The notes: generated by a model not told the origin, from the sequence alone. Shown: positions 21,185 to 30,853, counted from the stretch's first letter. The stretch: DNA of 64,000 bases from an uncultured Pseudomonas sp. (GCF_946885955.1 NZ_CAMPHI010000001.1:186001-250000), one strand, 5' to 3'. Program-made: numbers and translations.

Positions 21185-22864
21185 ATGCGCCCAAAAATTC
21201 GTGGAAAAATTCTCCTGCTGAGCATACTTCCGGCGCTGCTGCTGGCCGTCACCCTGAGTGGCCTGTCGGTGGTGATCCTGCACCGCCTCGCCGACGAGCA
21301 GGTGAAGGAAACCCGCGAGCGCCTGGTCGCCGATCGACGCCTGGTGCTCGAACAATACGTGCAACTGGCACAGAGCAGCATCGCGCCGCTGTACTCCGCC
21401 TCGGCCAAGGGCGACATGGCCGCGCGTGCCGAAGGCATCGAACGGCTCAAGCATCTCGGCTATGGCAAAGACGGCTACTTCTTCGGCTACGACTCGCAGA
21501 GCGTGCGGGTGTTCTGGGCGGACAAGGACGTCAAGATCGGCGAGAGCTTTCGCGGTTTCGTCGACGCCAATGGGCTCTATGTGATCAACGAGCTGGTGCG
21601 GGTGGCCAAAGACAATACCCATTACCTGAACTACAGCTTCCCGGTGCCCGGGCGAGACGAGAACGTGCCGAAGGTCGGCTATGCCATCTACCTGGATAAG
21701 TGGGACCTGATGTATGGCACCGCGGTCAATCTGGATGACATCGAGGCCCAGGTGGCCAAGGTGGCCGGCGAGCTGAATGGGCGTATCGAAACCCTGATCA
21801 GCCTGCTGCTCGGGGTAACCCTGGTGCTGCTGACCGTCATCGCCCTGGCCGCGGTATGGTTGGCCAACTCGCTGGTGCGACCGCTGCAGAAGATCAAGGC
21901 CAACCTCGACGACATCGCCGCCGGCAGCGGCGACCTGAGTCACCGCCTGACGGTGAACAACGATGACGAACTCGGGCAGTTGGCGAGCTCGTTCAACCGC
22001 TTCGTGGACAAGATTCACGCATTGGTGCGGCAAGTTGCCAGCACCACCGGGCCGCTGACCGAACTGGTCGGCAGGATGGCCGATCAGGCCCAGCGCTCCG
22101 AACAGGCGATGGCCACGCAGCGACAGGAAACCGACCAGCTCGCCACCGCGATCAACCAGATGTCGGCGGCCTCCCACGAAGTCGCCAGCAGCGCACAGGG
22201 CGCGGCGCAAGCGGCGCAGCAGACCGACCAGGAAGGCCAGGCCGCCAAGCGCATGGTCGACCTCACGGTGCAGCGCATCGACACCCTGGTCGACGACATC
22301 CGCAGCAGTGGCGTATCGCTCGACAACCTGCAGCAGGACGTGCATTCGATCGTCGGGGTGCTGGGGGTGATCCGCTCGATCGCCGAACAAACCAACCTGC
22401 TCGCGCTCAATGCCGCAATCGAGGCGGCGCGGGCCGGCGAAGCCGGACGCGGGTTCGCCGTGGTCGCCGACGAAGTCCGCGCCCTGGCCAGCCGCACGCA
22501 GCAAAGCACACTGGAAATCCAGGGTATGATCGACCGCCTGCAGACCGGCACCGCGGACACGGTGAACGCCATGCGCCGCTCCAGCGATGCCGGCCACGCC
22601 ACCACCGGTCAGGCGACCCAGGCCAGCGAGTCGCTCGCCGCCATTGGCGGGCTGATTGCGACAATCAGCGACATGAATGCGCAGATCGCCAGCGCCGCCG
22701 AGCAACAGACGGCGGTATCGGAAGAAATCAACCGCAGCATCCAGCAGATCGCCACAGCGGTGGACAGAGTCGCCGACGAAACCCGACAGGGCGCGCAAAC
22801 CGCGCTCAGCCTGGCTGAACTCAGCGACAATCTGCGCGCCCTGGTCGGTCAATTCCGTATTTGA
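21185..22864 (+). CDS. Methyl-accepting chemotaxis protein with Cache sensor domain
   Basis: A 559-residue transducer: TM1 at about residues 9-29, periplasmic single-Cache (sCache_2-like) domain with [14 protein letters not shown] and [15 protein letters not shown]2 at about 200-222, HAMP, then the cytoplasmic domain with the invariant hairpin tip [19 protein letters not shown]. It ends LVGQFRI without a CheR-tethering pentapeptide. RBS AAGGAG sits ten bases before ATG 21185. The sensor domain resembles that of the histidine kinase encoded 49 bp downstream, so the two probably sense the same or related small carboxylates. It feeds the CheA pathway. Its position beside cstA suggests pyruvate-like ligands (inference). 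Confidence 0.93.
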   Translation: MRPKIRGKILLLSILPALLLAVTLSGLSVVILHRLADEQVKETRERLVADRRLVLEQYVQLAQSSIAPLYSASAKGDMAARAEGIERLKHLGYGKDGYFFGYDSQSVRVFWADKDVKIGESFRGFVDANGLYVINELVRVAKDNTHYLNYSFPVPGRDENVPKVGYAIYLDKWDLMYGTAVNLDDIEAQVAKVAGELNGRIETLISLLLGVTLVLLTVIALAAVWLANSLVRPLQKIKANLDDIAAGSGDLSHRLTVNNDDELGQLASSFNRFVDKIHALVRQVASTTGPLTELVGRMADQAQRSEQAMATQRQETDQLATAINQMSAASHEVASSAQGAAQAAQQTDQEGQAAKRMVDLTVQRIDTLVDDIRSSGVSLDNLQQDVHSIVGVLGVIRSIAEQTNLLALNAAIEAARAGEAGRGFAVVADEVRALASRTQQSTLEIQGMIDRLQTGTADTVNAMRRSSDAGHATTGQATQASESLAAIGGLIATISDMNAQIASAAEQQTAVSEEINRSIQQIATAVDRVADETRQGAQTALSLAELSDNLRALVGQFRI

Positions 22865-22913
22865 CCGCCCGGGCCTCGCTCATCACGGGAAGCCCAGTTG
22901 GAGCCCGACGACC

Positions 22914-24293
22914 ATGCAACTCAAGCACAAGATAGTCGCGCTCAGCGTGTTGCCGCTGCTGCTGGCCGTAGCGGTGGTCTGCGTGCTGGTGTTCTTCCAG
23001 AACCAGCGCCTCGGCGAGCAGCAGGCGCGCCTGATCGAAAACAGCATCCTGGCGAGCAAGCGCGCCGAGCTCAAAAACTACGTCGAGATGGCCCTGAGCA
23101 TCATTTCGCCACTGTACGAGAGCGGCCGCGACGACGCCGAAATCAAGCAACAGGTGCTGGCCGCGCTGGCCAGGGTGAGCTTCGGCAGCGATGGCTATTT
23201 CTTCGTCTACGAAAGCAACGGACGCAACCTGATGCACCCGCGCCAGGGCGAACTGGTCGGCAAGGATCTGTGGAACATGACCGACCCGCGCGGCTTACTG
23301 GTGATCCAGGCCCTGCTGAAAAGCGCGCAAAACGGCACCGGCTTCCAGCATTACGCCTGGCAGAAGCCCTCGACCGGCGAGATCACCGACAAGCTCGCCT
23401 ACGTGGTCATGCTCGACCGTTGGGGCTGGATGATCGGCACCGGGATTTACCTGGAAGATGTCGACAAGGCCATCGACCAGGTGCATGACGAAGTCACCGG
23501 CGACATTCACGCGACCATGCTGGCGATCGCGGCGGTGGCACTGGTCGCGGTGTTGCTGGTGTTCGCCGGCGGGCTGGCGCTGAACCTCAGCGAGCACCGC
23601 CTGGCCGATCGCAAGCTGCAGCTGCTGACCCAGCGCATCGTCAGCCTGCAGGAAGAAGAACGCTCGCGGGTCTCGCGCGAACTGCACGATGGCATCAGCC
23701 AGTTGCTGGTCTCGATCAAGTTCCAGTTCGAACTGGCCAGCCATGAATTGGCGGCGGGTAGCGAAAACGCGGTGCAAACCCTGCAAAAGGGCATCGATCG
23801 CCTGGCCGGCGCCATCGGCGAGGTACGGCGGATTTCCCATGATCTGCACCCATCGCTGCTCGACACCCTGGGATTGCCCGCCGCGATTGGCCAGCTGGTC
23901 GCCGAATTCGAACAGCGCAGCGGCCTGAAGATCGACTACCGCAACGGCCTCGGCGCTACCCAGCTCAGCGATGGCCTGGCCGTGGCGCTGTTCAGAATCC
24001 TCCAGGAGGCACTGACCAATATCGAGCGCCATGCCCATGCCAGCCGGGTACGCATCAGCCTCGACGGCATCGCACATAAGGTACGATTGCGGGTATGCGA
24101 CGACGGTATCGGCTTCAGCCCGCGACAGCTCGATAAACTCAACGACGGCATCGGCCTGCGTAATATCCGCGAGCGGGTCGAACATTTTGGCGGCCGTTTC
24201 AGCCTCACATCGGAGCCAGGCCAGACCGAGATGATGGTCACGCTACCCTCGCAAGGCACATCATCGGCTCCATTGGCGCAACAACCCACATAA
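22914..24293 (+). CDS. Cache-domain NarX-type sensor histidine kinase
   Basis: A 459-residue kinase. The start ATG 22914 (MQLKHKIVALSVLPLLLAVA) with GGAG upstream gives a clean TM1; an open frame further upstream overlaps the chemoreceptor out of frame. A periplasmic Cache domain (FGSDGYFFVYESNG, MLDRWGWMIGTGIY) ends at TM2 (about residues 200-222). The HisKA_3 box EEERSRVSRELHDGISQLL has His258; the ATPase domain has DDGIGFS and GIGLRNIRERV. It lies between the chemoreceptor and the response regulator, 13 bp before the latter, forming one operon. Confidence 0.93.
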   Translation: MQLKHKIVALSVLPLLLAVAVVCVLVFFQNQRLGEQQARLIENSILASKRAELKNYVEMALSIISPLYESGRDDAEIKQQVLAALARVSFGSDGYFFVYESNGRNLMHPRQGELVGKDLWNMTDPRGLLVIQALLKSAQNGTGFQHYAWQKPSTGEITDKLAYVVMLDRWGWMIGTGIYLEDVDKAIDQVHDEVTGDIHATMLAIAAVALVAVLLVFAGGLALNLSEHRLADRKLQLLTQRIVSLQEEERSRVSRELHDGISQLLVSIKFQFELASHELAAGSENAVQTLQKGIDRLAGAIGEVRRISHDLHPSLLDTLGLPAAIGQLVAEFEQRSGLKIDYRNGLGATQLSDGLAVALFRILQEALTNIERHAHASRVRISLDGIAHKVRLRVCDDGIGFSPRQLDKLNDGIGLRNIRERVEHFGGRFSLTSEPGQTEMMVTLPSQGTSSAPLAQQPT

Positions 24294-24306
24294 TAAGAGC
24301 CTGCCC

Positions 24307-24945
24307 ATGACTGCTACTGCCCCTCCCATAAGAATCGCCCTGGTCGACGATCATTCCCTGGTGCGCGAAGGCATCCGGGCGCTGCTCGCGGTGCTACCGC
24401 ATTTCGAAGTGGTCGGCGAGGCGAGCAGCGGTGCGCAAGCGTTCGAGCTGGTACAGCGGGAACAACCCGATATCGTGCTGATGGATATCGGCTTGAAAGA
24501 CATCAACGGCCTGGAGCTGACCAAACAGCTGCGCCAGCGCTACCCGGCGATCAAAGTGCTGATCCTGAGCATGTACGACAATCAGGAGTATGTCAGCACC
24601 TCGCTGGAGGTCGGCGCATGCGGCTATGTGTTGAAAGAGGCCTCGTCGCGCGAGATCGTCACCGCCATCGACGCGATCGCCGCGGGCGGTAGCTACTACA
24701 GCGGCGATATCGCGCACAAGCTGGCCAAGCGCGATACCGAGGAAGACGAACTCACCCCGCGCGAGCGCGAGGTACTGTTGATGCTCGCGCAAGGGCTGAA
24801 CAACAAGAACATGGCGCGCAATCTGCAAATCAGCGTGCGTACCGTGGAAACCCATCGCCTGAGCATCAGACGCAAGCTCAATATCGACAAACCGGCCGAT
24901 CTGGTAAAACAGGCGATGGCCCACGGCTGGACCCCCGACGAATAA
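24307..24945 (+). CDS. NarL/LuxR-type response regulator, partner of the Cache kinase
   Basis: A 212-residue regulator. The receiver domain has acidic residues in ALVDDHSLVREG, phospho-acceptor Asp60 (VLMDIGLKD) and Lys in YVLKEAS. The C-terminal LuxR helix-turn-helix reads ELTPREREVLLMLAQGLNNK then RTVETHRLSIRRKL. It is encoded just after the kinase and must be its cognate regulator. The palindrome at 20603 and its partial copy before cstA are candidate binding sites. It is the same class as the AgmR/ErdR regulators that control acetate and alcohol use in Pseudomonas, but orthology is not claimed. Confidence 0.93.
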   Translation: MTATAPPIRIALVDDHSLVREGIRALLAVLPHFEVVGEASSGAQAFELVQREQPDIVLMDIGLKDINGLELTKQLRQRYPAIKVLILSMYDNQEYVSTSLEVGACGYVLKEASSREIVTAIDAIAAGGSYYSGDIAHKLAKRDTEEDELTPREREVLLMLAQGLNNKNMARNLQISVRTVETHRLSIRRKLNIDKPADLVKQAMAHGWTPDE

Positions 24946-25039
24946 CAGGTCGGCGCACACACGGCAGTCTGATCAAGTAATCCGCGCCAGCGCCAGGAGC
25001 CTTGGCTATAGTGGATAAAAACGCCCGGGAGTTTGCCGC

Positions 25040-25411
25040 ATGAGCGACACAGGAAACGAACGTAGGCGCTTCCAGCGCATTACCTTCAACGCCCCCACCG
25101 AAATCGTCCAGGGCGCTCGTAGCTGGAGCGCCGAACTGCATGACATTTCGCTCAAAGGCCTGCTGGTCAAGCGGCCAGCGCAGTGGAATGGTGACCCCGA
25201 CCACCCGTACCAGGCCAATATTCATCTGGCCGAGGATGCCTGCGTGAAGATGGAGGTGGTCCTGACCCGCAGCCAAGGCGAATTGCTCGGCTTCGTCTGC
25301 CGGCATATCGATCTCGACTCGATCAGCCACCTGCGCCGCCTGGTGGAACTCAACCTGGGCGATGAAAGCCTGCTCGAACGGGAGCTCGCCGCCCTCGGCG
25401 ATGAGGACTGA
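25040..25411 (+). CDS. mapZ: Single-domain PilZ c-di-GMP adaptor MapZ
   Basis: A 123-residue stand-alone PilZ protein. The binding motifs RRRFQR (residues 8-13) and DISLKG (DxSxxG, near residue 37-42) are intact. The C-terminus [20 protein letters not shown] matches P. aeruginosa PA4608/MapZ as I remember it. MapZ bound to c-di-GMP inhibits the chemotaxis methyltransferase CheR1 and alters flagellar switching. GGAG precedes ATG 25040. In PAO1 it also lies between cstA and radA. Confidence 0.93.
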   Translation: MSDTGNERRRFQRITFNAPTEIVQGARSWSAELHDISLKGLLVKRPAQWNGDPDHPYQANIHLAEDACVKMEVVLTRSQGELLGFVCRHIDLDSISHLRRLVELNLGDESLLERELAALGDED

Positions 25412-25427
25412 GCTGCAAGCTAGACTC

Positions 25428-25495
25428 GTAGCCCGGATGCAATCCGAGGAGCGATGTAGGCAACACAACCCGTCCCCGGATTGCATCCGGGCTAC
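25428..25495. repeat. REP palindrome, GTAGCCCGGATGCAATCC family (copy 2)
   Basis: The arms GTAGCCCGGATGCAATCCG and CGGATTGCATCCGGGCTAC match copies at 9074 and 44218. It lies between mapZ and the radA 3' end, a convergent junction. Confidence 0.9.
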
Positions 25496-25540
25496 AAAAG
25501 CTTGGCGGGTGCATCCGACCTGAGGGCTAAAACGCACTTT

Positions 25541-25573
25541 TGTAGGGTGGACATAGCGAAGCCTTGTCCACCG
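25541..25573. repeat. Short inverted repeat TAGGGTGGACA...TTGTCCACC
   Basis: The arms GGTGGACA and TGTCCACC flank TAGCGAAGCCT. This is a second type of Pseudomonas intergenic palindrome, related in its TAGGGTGG start to the ones at 46373 and 57734. It lies 57 bp past the radA stop codon and may act as its transcript end. Confidence 0.6.
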
Positions 25574-25629
25574 CGGGCGCCGAGATGGCGGCGACTATCG
25601 CGGTCAATCCGCACCACGGCTATCAGCCG

Positions 25630-26994
25630 CTACTCGAACAACGCATCCAGCGCCTGCTCCAGGCGCATTACCGGGATGATCTGCAAACCTGCTGGTGCCT
25701 CTTTGGGCGCATTGCCCTTGGGCACGATGGCGCGCTTGAAGCCATGCTTGGCCGCTTCCTTCAGGCGTTCCTGACCGCTGGGCACCGGGCGGATTTCGCC
25801 GGACAGCCCCACCTCGCCGAACACCAGCAGGTCATGCGGTAGCGGCTTGTTGCGCAGACTGGAGATCACCGCGGCCATCAGCGCCAGGTCGGAGGCGGTT
25901 TCCAGCACCTTGACCCCGCCGACCACGTTGAGGAACACGTCCTGGTCGTAGGTCGGGATACCGCCGTGGCGGTGCAATACCGCCAGGAGCATGGCAAGAC
26001 GATTCTGATCCAGGCCCAGGGTGACGCGCCGCGGGTTGGCCATATGGCTGGTATCGACCAGCGCCTGCACCTCGACCAACATCGGCCGGGTACCTTCCCA
26101 GGTCGCCATCACCACGCTGCCCGGCACCTCCTCCTGGGCTCGGGTGAGGAAGATCGCCGAGGGATTGGTGACCTCCTTCAGGCCCTTGTCGGTCATGCCG
26201 AACACGCCCAGTTCGTTGATCGCGCCAAAGCGGTTCTTCACCGCGCGCAACAGGCGCAAACGACCGTCGGACTCGCCCTCGAAATACAGCACGGTATCGA
26301 CCATGTGTTCGAGTACTCGCGGCCCGGCCAGGGCGCCATCCTTGGTCACATGGCCGACCAGGAAGATCGCCGTACCGCTCTGCTTGGCGAAGCGCACCAG
26401 CAGCGCCGCGCTCTCGCGTACCTGGGACACGCCGCCGGGCGCCGAGGACAATTGTTCGGTGAAGATCGTCTGGATCGAGTCGATCACCATCACCTTGGGC
26501 TTTTCCAGGCGTGCGGTGGCGATGATGCTTTCGATGCAGGTTTCGGTCATCACCTTGAGTTTGTCTTCCGGCAGGCCCAGGCGACGGGCGCGCATCGCCA
26601 CCTGCTGCTGGGATTCCTCGCCTGTGACATAGAGCGCGGGAAAGCGCGTGGCGATGTTGCACAGGGTCTGCAACAGGATGGTGGATTTACCGATCCCCGG
26701 GTCGCCGCCGATCAGCACCACCGAACCGTCCACCAGGCCACCGCCGAGCACCCGGTCCAGTTCGCCGGATGCGGTGGAGAAGCGCGGCACTTCCTCGACG
26801 CTGACTTCGGCCAGGGTCTTGATCTGCGCCTGCTCGCCAGCCCAGCCGGCACGTCCGTTGGGCGTACTGGCCGTGGCTTCGAGCAGGGTTTCCACCAGGG
26901 TATTCCAGGCCCCGCACTCGCCGCACTGACCGGCCCATTTGGGGAAGGTCGCGCCGCATTCGGTGCAACCATAGATACGCTTGGCCTTGGCCAT
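25630..26994 (-). CDS. radA: DNA repair protein RadA (Sms)
   Basis: A 454-residue RecA-like branch-migration ATPase used in recombinational repair. It has an N-terminal C4 zinc finger (YGCTECGATFPKWAGQCGEC), Walker A GGDPGIGKST, Walker B VMVIDSIQT, the RadA-specific KNRFG motif and a C-terminal Lon-like domain (HDLLVFGEVGLSGEIRPV). Length is standard. ATG 26994; the upstream gene on the same strand is 63 bp away. Confidence 0.97.
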   Translation of the reverse strand: MAKAKRIYGCTECGATFPKWAGQCGECGAWNTLVETLLEATASTPNGRAGWAGEQAQIKTLAEVSVEEVPRFSTASGELDRVLGGGLVDGSVVLIGGDPGIGKSTILLQTLCNIATRFPALYVTGEESQQQVAMRARRLGLPEDKLKVMTETCIESIIATARLEKPKVMVIDSIQTIFTEQLSSAPGGVSQVRESAALLVRFAKQSGTAIFLVGHVTKDGALAGPRVLEHMVDTVLYFEGESDGRLRLLRAVKNRFGAINELGVFGMTDKGLKEVTNPSAIFLTRAQEEVPGSVVMATWEGTRPMLVEVQALVDTSHMANPRRVTLGLDQNRLAMLLAVLHRHGGIPTYDQDVFLNVVGGVKVLETASDLALMAAVISSLRNKPLPHDLLVFGEVGLSGEIRPVPSGQERLKEAAKHGFKRAIVPKGNAPKEAPAGLQIIPVMRLEQALDALFE

Positions 26995-27057
26995 CGGCGA
27001 GCTCCATCAGACAAAACCCGCATCATAGCCGTTCCGCACGATGCGTCGGCAGTCAGC

Positions 27058-27327
27058 TCAACCCTGGCAGCAGCCGCAGCATTGTTTGGCCGGCGGAGAG
27101 AGACGCTGCGCAAGCTGGTCCTTGAGCGCCACCCGCTCGTGTTTCAGGGCGTTCAGGGCCGACTCGGCCAGCAGTTCGCTACCCTCTTCGATACGGCAGA
27201 TGCGCTTATCCAGTACTTCGTATGCAGACGCCAGTCGGGCGAATTCGGCGTCGTCCTGGCGCAATTGATGCAGGGTATCGCGCAGTTCGGGGAAATCCTT
27301 GACCAGGGGGTGATGTTCGACGTGCAT
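27058..27327 (-). CDS. YdcH-like (DUF465) small protein, paralogue 1, with Cys-rich tail
   Basis: An 89-residue protein starting MHVEHHPLVKDFPELRDTL with AGGAG upstream. It has the DUF465 layout: two amphipathic helices around LDKRICRIEEG. The C-terminus KQCCGCCQG adds four Cys that the second paralogue lacks and might bind metal. Function is unknown. It sits between radA and a close paralogue, as PA4610/PA4611 do in PAO1 (from memory). Confidence 0.85.
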   Translation of the reverse strand: MHVEHHPLVKDFPELRDTLHQLRQDDAEFARLASAYEVLDKRICRIEEGSELLAESALNALKHERVALKDQLAQRLSPPAKQCCGCCQG

Positions 27328-27393
27328 GGGGCGACTCCTGAAAGTTGGTGCATCGAGCCTAAACCAAGCACCGAAGTCACCCCTTGATCAGGG

Positions 27394-27642
27394 TCAACCG
27401 CCAGTGCCGCCCTTCAGTAAATCGGCGATATCGTCCTTGAGCGAGACACGCTGCATCTTCAGACCGAGCAGATGCACTTCATCCATGGCCTGCCGGCCAC
27501 TCTCCACTTCATAGATGCGTTTATCCAGCGCCTCGTACTCGTCGGCCAGGCGGACGAAGTGCCCGTCCTCCGAGGCCAGAGTCCGAAGCCGTTGTTGGAA
27601 TTCCGGGAATTCGCGGGTAAGCGGGTGATGCTCCAAAGGCAT
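27394..27642 (-). CDS. YdcH-like (DUF465) small protein, paralogue 2
   Basis: An 82-residue protein; ATG 27642 (MPLEHHPLTREFPEFQQRL) has AGAGGA upstream, so the longer frame to 27723 is rejected. It shares HHPL..FPE, YE.LDKRI and the second helix LKMQRVSLKDDIADLL with the neighbour at 27058. It is probably a helical hairpin, cytosolic. No function is assigned. Confidence 0.87.
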   Translation of the reverse strand: MPLEHHPLTREFPEFQQRLRTLASEDGHFVRLADEYEALDKRIYEVESGRQAMDEVHLLGLKMQRVSLKDDIADLLKGGTGG

Positions 27643-27786
27643 GGCGGTGTCCTCTTGGTAAAACTGCCTAGAGCCTAGCTCAGTCTGTCGCCAGCGGCAG
27701 CTTGCCAGCCGAATGGCCGCCAATACGAGGCAAACGCGACGCCCTGGCCTACACTCAGCCGACCATTCCTACGCAGGCAAACCTCT

Positions 27787-28200
27787 ATGAGCATACTGAG
27801 TGAATTCAAGGCTTTCGCCGTCAAGGGCAACGTGGTCGACATGGCCGTGGGCATCATTATCGGTGCCGCCTTTGGCAAAATAGTCTCGTCGTTCGTTGGC
27901 GATATCGTGATGCCACCGCTGGGTGTATTGATCGGCGGGGTGGATTTCTCCGACCTGGCCATCGTCCTCAGGGCCGCCACCGAAGAAGCGCCCGCCGTGA
28001 CCCTGTCCTACGGCAAGTTCATTCAGACGGTGGTCGATTTCCTGATCGTCGCCTTCGCCATTTTCGTCGGGGTCAAGGCGCTCAATCGCCTCAAGCGCGA
28101 AGAAGCCGCGGCGCCGAGCCTGCCGCCAGCGCCAAGCCCGGAAGAAGTACTGCTGAGCGAAATTCGCGACCTGCTCAAAGACCAACAGCAACGCCCCTAG
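27787..28200 (+). CDS. mscL: Large-conductance mechanosensitive channel MscL
   Basis: A 137-residue homopentameric channel that opens under hypo-osmotic membrane tension. It has the N-terminal amphipathic helix [20 protein letters not shown] (20 residues), TM1 with [13 protein letters not shown], a periplasmic loop, TM2 [18 protein letters not shown] and the cytoplasmic helix [15 protein letters not shown]. Length and motifs are standard. Confidence 0.97.
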   Translation: MSILSEFKAFAVKGNVVDMAVGIIIGAAFGKIVSSFVGDIVMPPLGVLIGGVDFSDLAIVLRAATEEAPAVTLSYGKFIQTVVDFLIVAFAIFVGVKALNRLKREEAAAPSLPPAPSPEEVLLSEIRDLLKDQQQRP

Positions 28201-28585
28201 CGTTTTTAGCGGCAACTGCGCGTTCTGACGCGGCACACCCGGCCGGCGGCAGTGCCGGCGCCGGGCTCAACAGTGTCTGGCACGCGGTGCCGGCAACCCG
28301 GGTGGCCATTGCACCGCCCACCCGAGCCCGAGCCTTGATGACACCAGCGCGGCAGTCGCCGGTCGGCTTGCATGTGCCTCGATTTTTTTCACCTAGACTA
28401 ACAACAAGCCCATCGGCGGGCGCTCGACTGCGAGCGGGGACGCTTCTCCAGCAATTTCACGCCAGCAGGCCCTTCGGCGATCGTGCCCCAACGGTTCGCC
28501 CGGAAAAACCGCAACAGATGATCGAGCAGATCCGCAGCGGCGTCGCCCAAGCGGACCGACACTGACCTGAATGCAAGGCCGACCG
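28201..28585. other. 385-bp intergenic region after mscL
   Basis: A GC-rich inverted repeat CCCGGCCGGC...GCCGGCGCCGGG lies at about 28238-28265 with no T-run. No gene is convincing; an open frame at 28287-28565 lacks a ribosome site and family features. The rest should hold the promoter of the signalling operon that starts at 28586. Confidence 0.5.
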
Positions 28586-30805
28586 ATGAGTGACTCAGCA
28601 GAAGACGAGCTGTTTTCCTTCGATGACGAAGCCAATGGCGATGACGATCGCGAACTTGGCCCCCGCTGGCACGTCCTGATCGTCGACGACGATCGGGATG
28701 TGCACCAATCCACCTGTTTCGCCCTGGCCAATACGGAAATCCTCGACCGCCCATTGAATTTCCTGCATGCCTACTCGGCGGAGCAGGCAATCGATGTACT
28801 GAGCGAGCAGCCACAAGTCGCGGTGATTCTGCTGGACGTGGTGATGGAGTCCGAGCATGCCGGGCTGCACCTGGTGCGGCGCATTCGCGAGGACCTGCAG
28901 AACAGCGAAGCGCGAATCATCCTGCGCACCGGCCAGCCCGGCTATGCGCCGGAGATGGAGGCGATCCGCGATTACGACATCAACGACTACAAGACCAAGT
29001 CCGAGCTGACCCGCAACCGCCTGTACACCGCCCTGACCGCGGCCATCCGCAGCTATGACCAGATCCACACCATCAACACCAGCAGGCGCGGCCTGGGCAT
29101 GGTGATCCATGCCAGCAGCCACCTGCTCGCGCGCCAGGGCGTCAGCGAGTTCGCCGCCGGCATCATCACCCAGATCTGCGGCTTGTTCGGCCTGCCCCCC
29201 GAGGGCGTGGTGTGCGCCTATGATCACCAGGCATCCCCCGCCCACGCCTTGATCGTGGCCGCGGCCGGCAGCCTGACCGACTGCATCGACAAACAGCTCG
29301 ACCAGTTGCCCAACCAGACTGTCGCCCAGGCGCTATGCCAGACCCTGGATCAGCGCTGCAACCTGTTCGGCAGCCATTCGACCACCCTGTTCTTCCCCGG
29401 CCAGGGCCACAATCACATGGCCGCCTACCTGCAAACCGAACGCCCGCTGAGCGAACTGGACCGGCAGCTGCTGGAGGTGTTCTGCAGCAATATCATCGTC
29501 ACCCTGGACAATGTGCTGCTGCTAAGCCAGCTCAAGGATCACGCCTATAACGACCAGTTGCTGCACATCCCCAACCGCTTGGCGCTGATCAATGCCCTGG
29601 ATGCCGCCCTGGCCGGCGCCAACCCCGGCGACACCACCCTGGCACTGATCGATATCGATGGTTTCTCCGAGCTCAACGACACCCTCGGGCACCAGCACGG
29701 CGATGCGCTCCTTGCCGCGGTGGTCGAGCGTCTGAAGCAGGAATTACCGGCCGGCACCCTGCTGGCCCGGGTCGCGGGCGACGTGTTCGGCATTCTCGCG
29801 AGCAACCAGGTGGCCAATGCCGACACCCTCGGCACACTGTTCCGCCGCCCGCTGTGCTTCGCCACGCTCAGTCAGAGCCTGAGTACCACCATAGGCCTGA
29901 CCTGCCTGGATCAAATCGACGGTAACGGCAGCGAAGCGCTGAAGGCGGCGAATATCGCGCTCAAGCACGGCAAACAGCACGAGCGCGGCCGCATCAGCCA
30001 TTTCACCCGGGCCATGGAGCAGGAAACCCGCGCCCGCGTACAGCTCTTGCAGGAACTGCGCAACGCGTTCGAACACAAGCATTTGTTCGTCGTCTACCAG
30101 CCCCAGGTGTGCCTGGCCACGCGCCGTTTGATCGGCATGGAAGCACTGCTGCGCTGGCGCAAGGACGACGGCCAGTTCGTCTCGCCGGCGCAGTTCATCC
30201 CCCTGGCGGAAAGCTCCGGGCTGATCATCGCCCTCGGCGACTGGGTACTGCGCAGCGCCTGCCGCGACCTGCAGCGGATCAACCAGCAGAGCGGCCTGAA
30301 GCTGCGCATGGCGGTCAATGTGTCGGTGGTGCAGTTCCGCCAGACCGACTTCCTCGACACGCTGATGCGCGCGCTCAACGACAGCGGCATCGATCCCCGG
30401 CTCCTGGAATTGGAAATCACCGAGTCGGTGGCCATGCTCGAAGCCGATTTCATGCTCGACCTGCTCAACCGCATCAAGCAGCTCGGTGTGAGCATCGCCG
30501 TCGACGACTTCGGCACCGGTTTTTCCTCGCTCAGCTATCTCGAGCAGCTGAATATCGATCGTCTGAAAATCGACTTCAGTTTCATCCAGCACATGGAGCA
30601 GAGCGAGGGCAGCCGGCGCATTGTCGAGACCATCATCAAGCTGGGCCGCGGCCTGCAGCTGGAGCTGATCGCCGAGGGCATCGAACAGCAAAGCCAGGCC
30701 AACGTGCTCACACAAATGGGCTGCCATGAAGGCCAGGGCTACCTGTTCGCCAAGCCACTCGAACTGGAGGCGCTGCTCAGCTACATCGGTGCCGAACCCT
30801 CTTGA
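28586..30805 (+). CDS. Response regulator with DUF3369, degenerate GGDEF and EAL domains (c-di-GMP phosphodiesterase)
   Basis: A 739-residue protein. ATG 28586 (MSDSAEDELF) is preferred over an ATG 15 bases upstream because AAGG precedes it. The receiver domain has LIVDDDRDVH and phospho-acceptor Asp84 (LLDVVME). A DUF3369 region (about 170-310) follows, then a GGDEF-like domain whose active-site motif reads AGDVF (397-401) and is expected to be inactive as a cyclase, then EAL with EALLRW at 519 and DDFGTGFSSLSYL intact. So it is probably a phosphorylation-controlled c-di-GMP hydrolase. The binding protein and histidine kinase genes downstream are the likely input. Confidence 0.9.
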   Translation: MSDSAEDELFSFDDEANGDDDRELGPRWHVLIVDDDRDVHQSTCFALANTEILDRPLNFLHAYSAEQAIDVLSEQPQVAVILLDVVMESEHAGLHLVRRIREDLQNSEARIILRTGQPGYAPEMEAIRDYDINDYKTKSELTRNRLYTALTAAIRSYDQIHTINTSRRGLGMVIHASSHLLARQGVSEFAAGIITQICGLFGLPPEGVVCAYDHQASPAHALIVAAAGSLTDCIDKQLDQLPNQTVAQALCQTLDQRCNLFGSHSTTLFFPGQGHNHMAAYLQTERPLSELDRQLLEVFCSNIIVTLDNVLLLSQLKDHAYNDQLLHIPNRLALINALDAALAGANPGDTTLALIDIDGFSELNDTLGHQHGDALLAAVVERLKQELPAGTLLARVAGDVFGILASNQVANADTLGTLFRRPLCFATLSQSLSTTIGLTCLDQIDGNGSEALKAANIALKHGKQHERGRISHFTRAMEQETRARVQLLQELRNAFEHKHLFVVYQPQVCLATRRLIGMEALLRWRKDDGQFVSPAQFIPLAESSGLIIALGDWVLRSACRDLQRINQQSGLKLRMAVNVSVVQFRQTDFLDTLMRALNDSGIDPRLLELEITESVAMLEADFMLDLLNRIKQLGVSIAVDDFGTGFSSLSYLEQLNIDRLKIDFSFIQHMEQSEGSRRIVETIIKLGRGLQLELIAEGIEQQSQANVLTQMGCHEGQGYLFAKPLELEALLSYIGAEPS

Positions 30806-30853
30806 ACGCCGCCCGGGCCGATGAGCGCCTTAGCGAGGTTATCCGCCACGACC

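Noticed and set aside
22677..22913. Upstream extension of the Cache kinase frame
   Set aside because: It overlaps the chemoreceptor signalling domain out of frame; ATG 22914 with GGAG gives a proper TM1.
28287..28565. 92-codon plus-strand frame after mscL
   Set aside because: No ribosome site, no conserved-looking segment; Pro/Arg-rich composition suggests chance.
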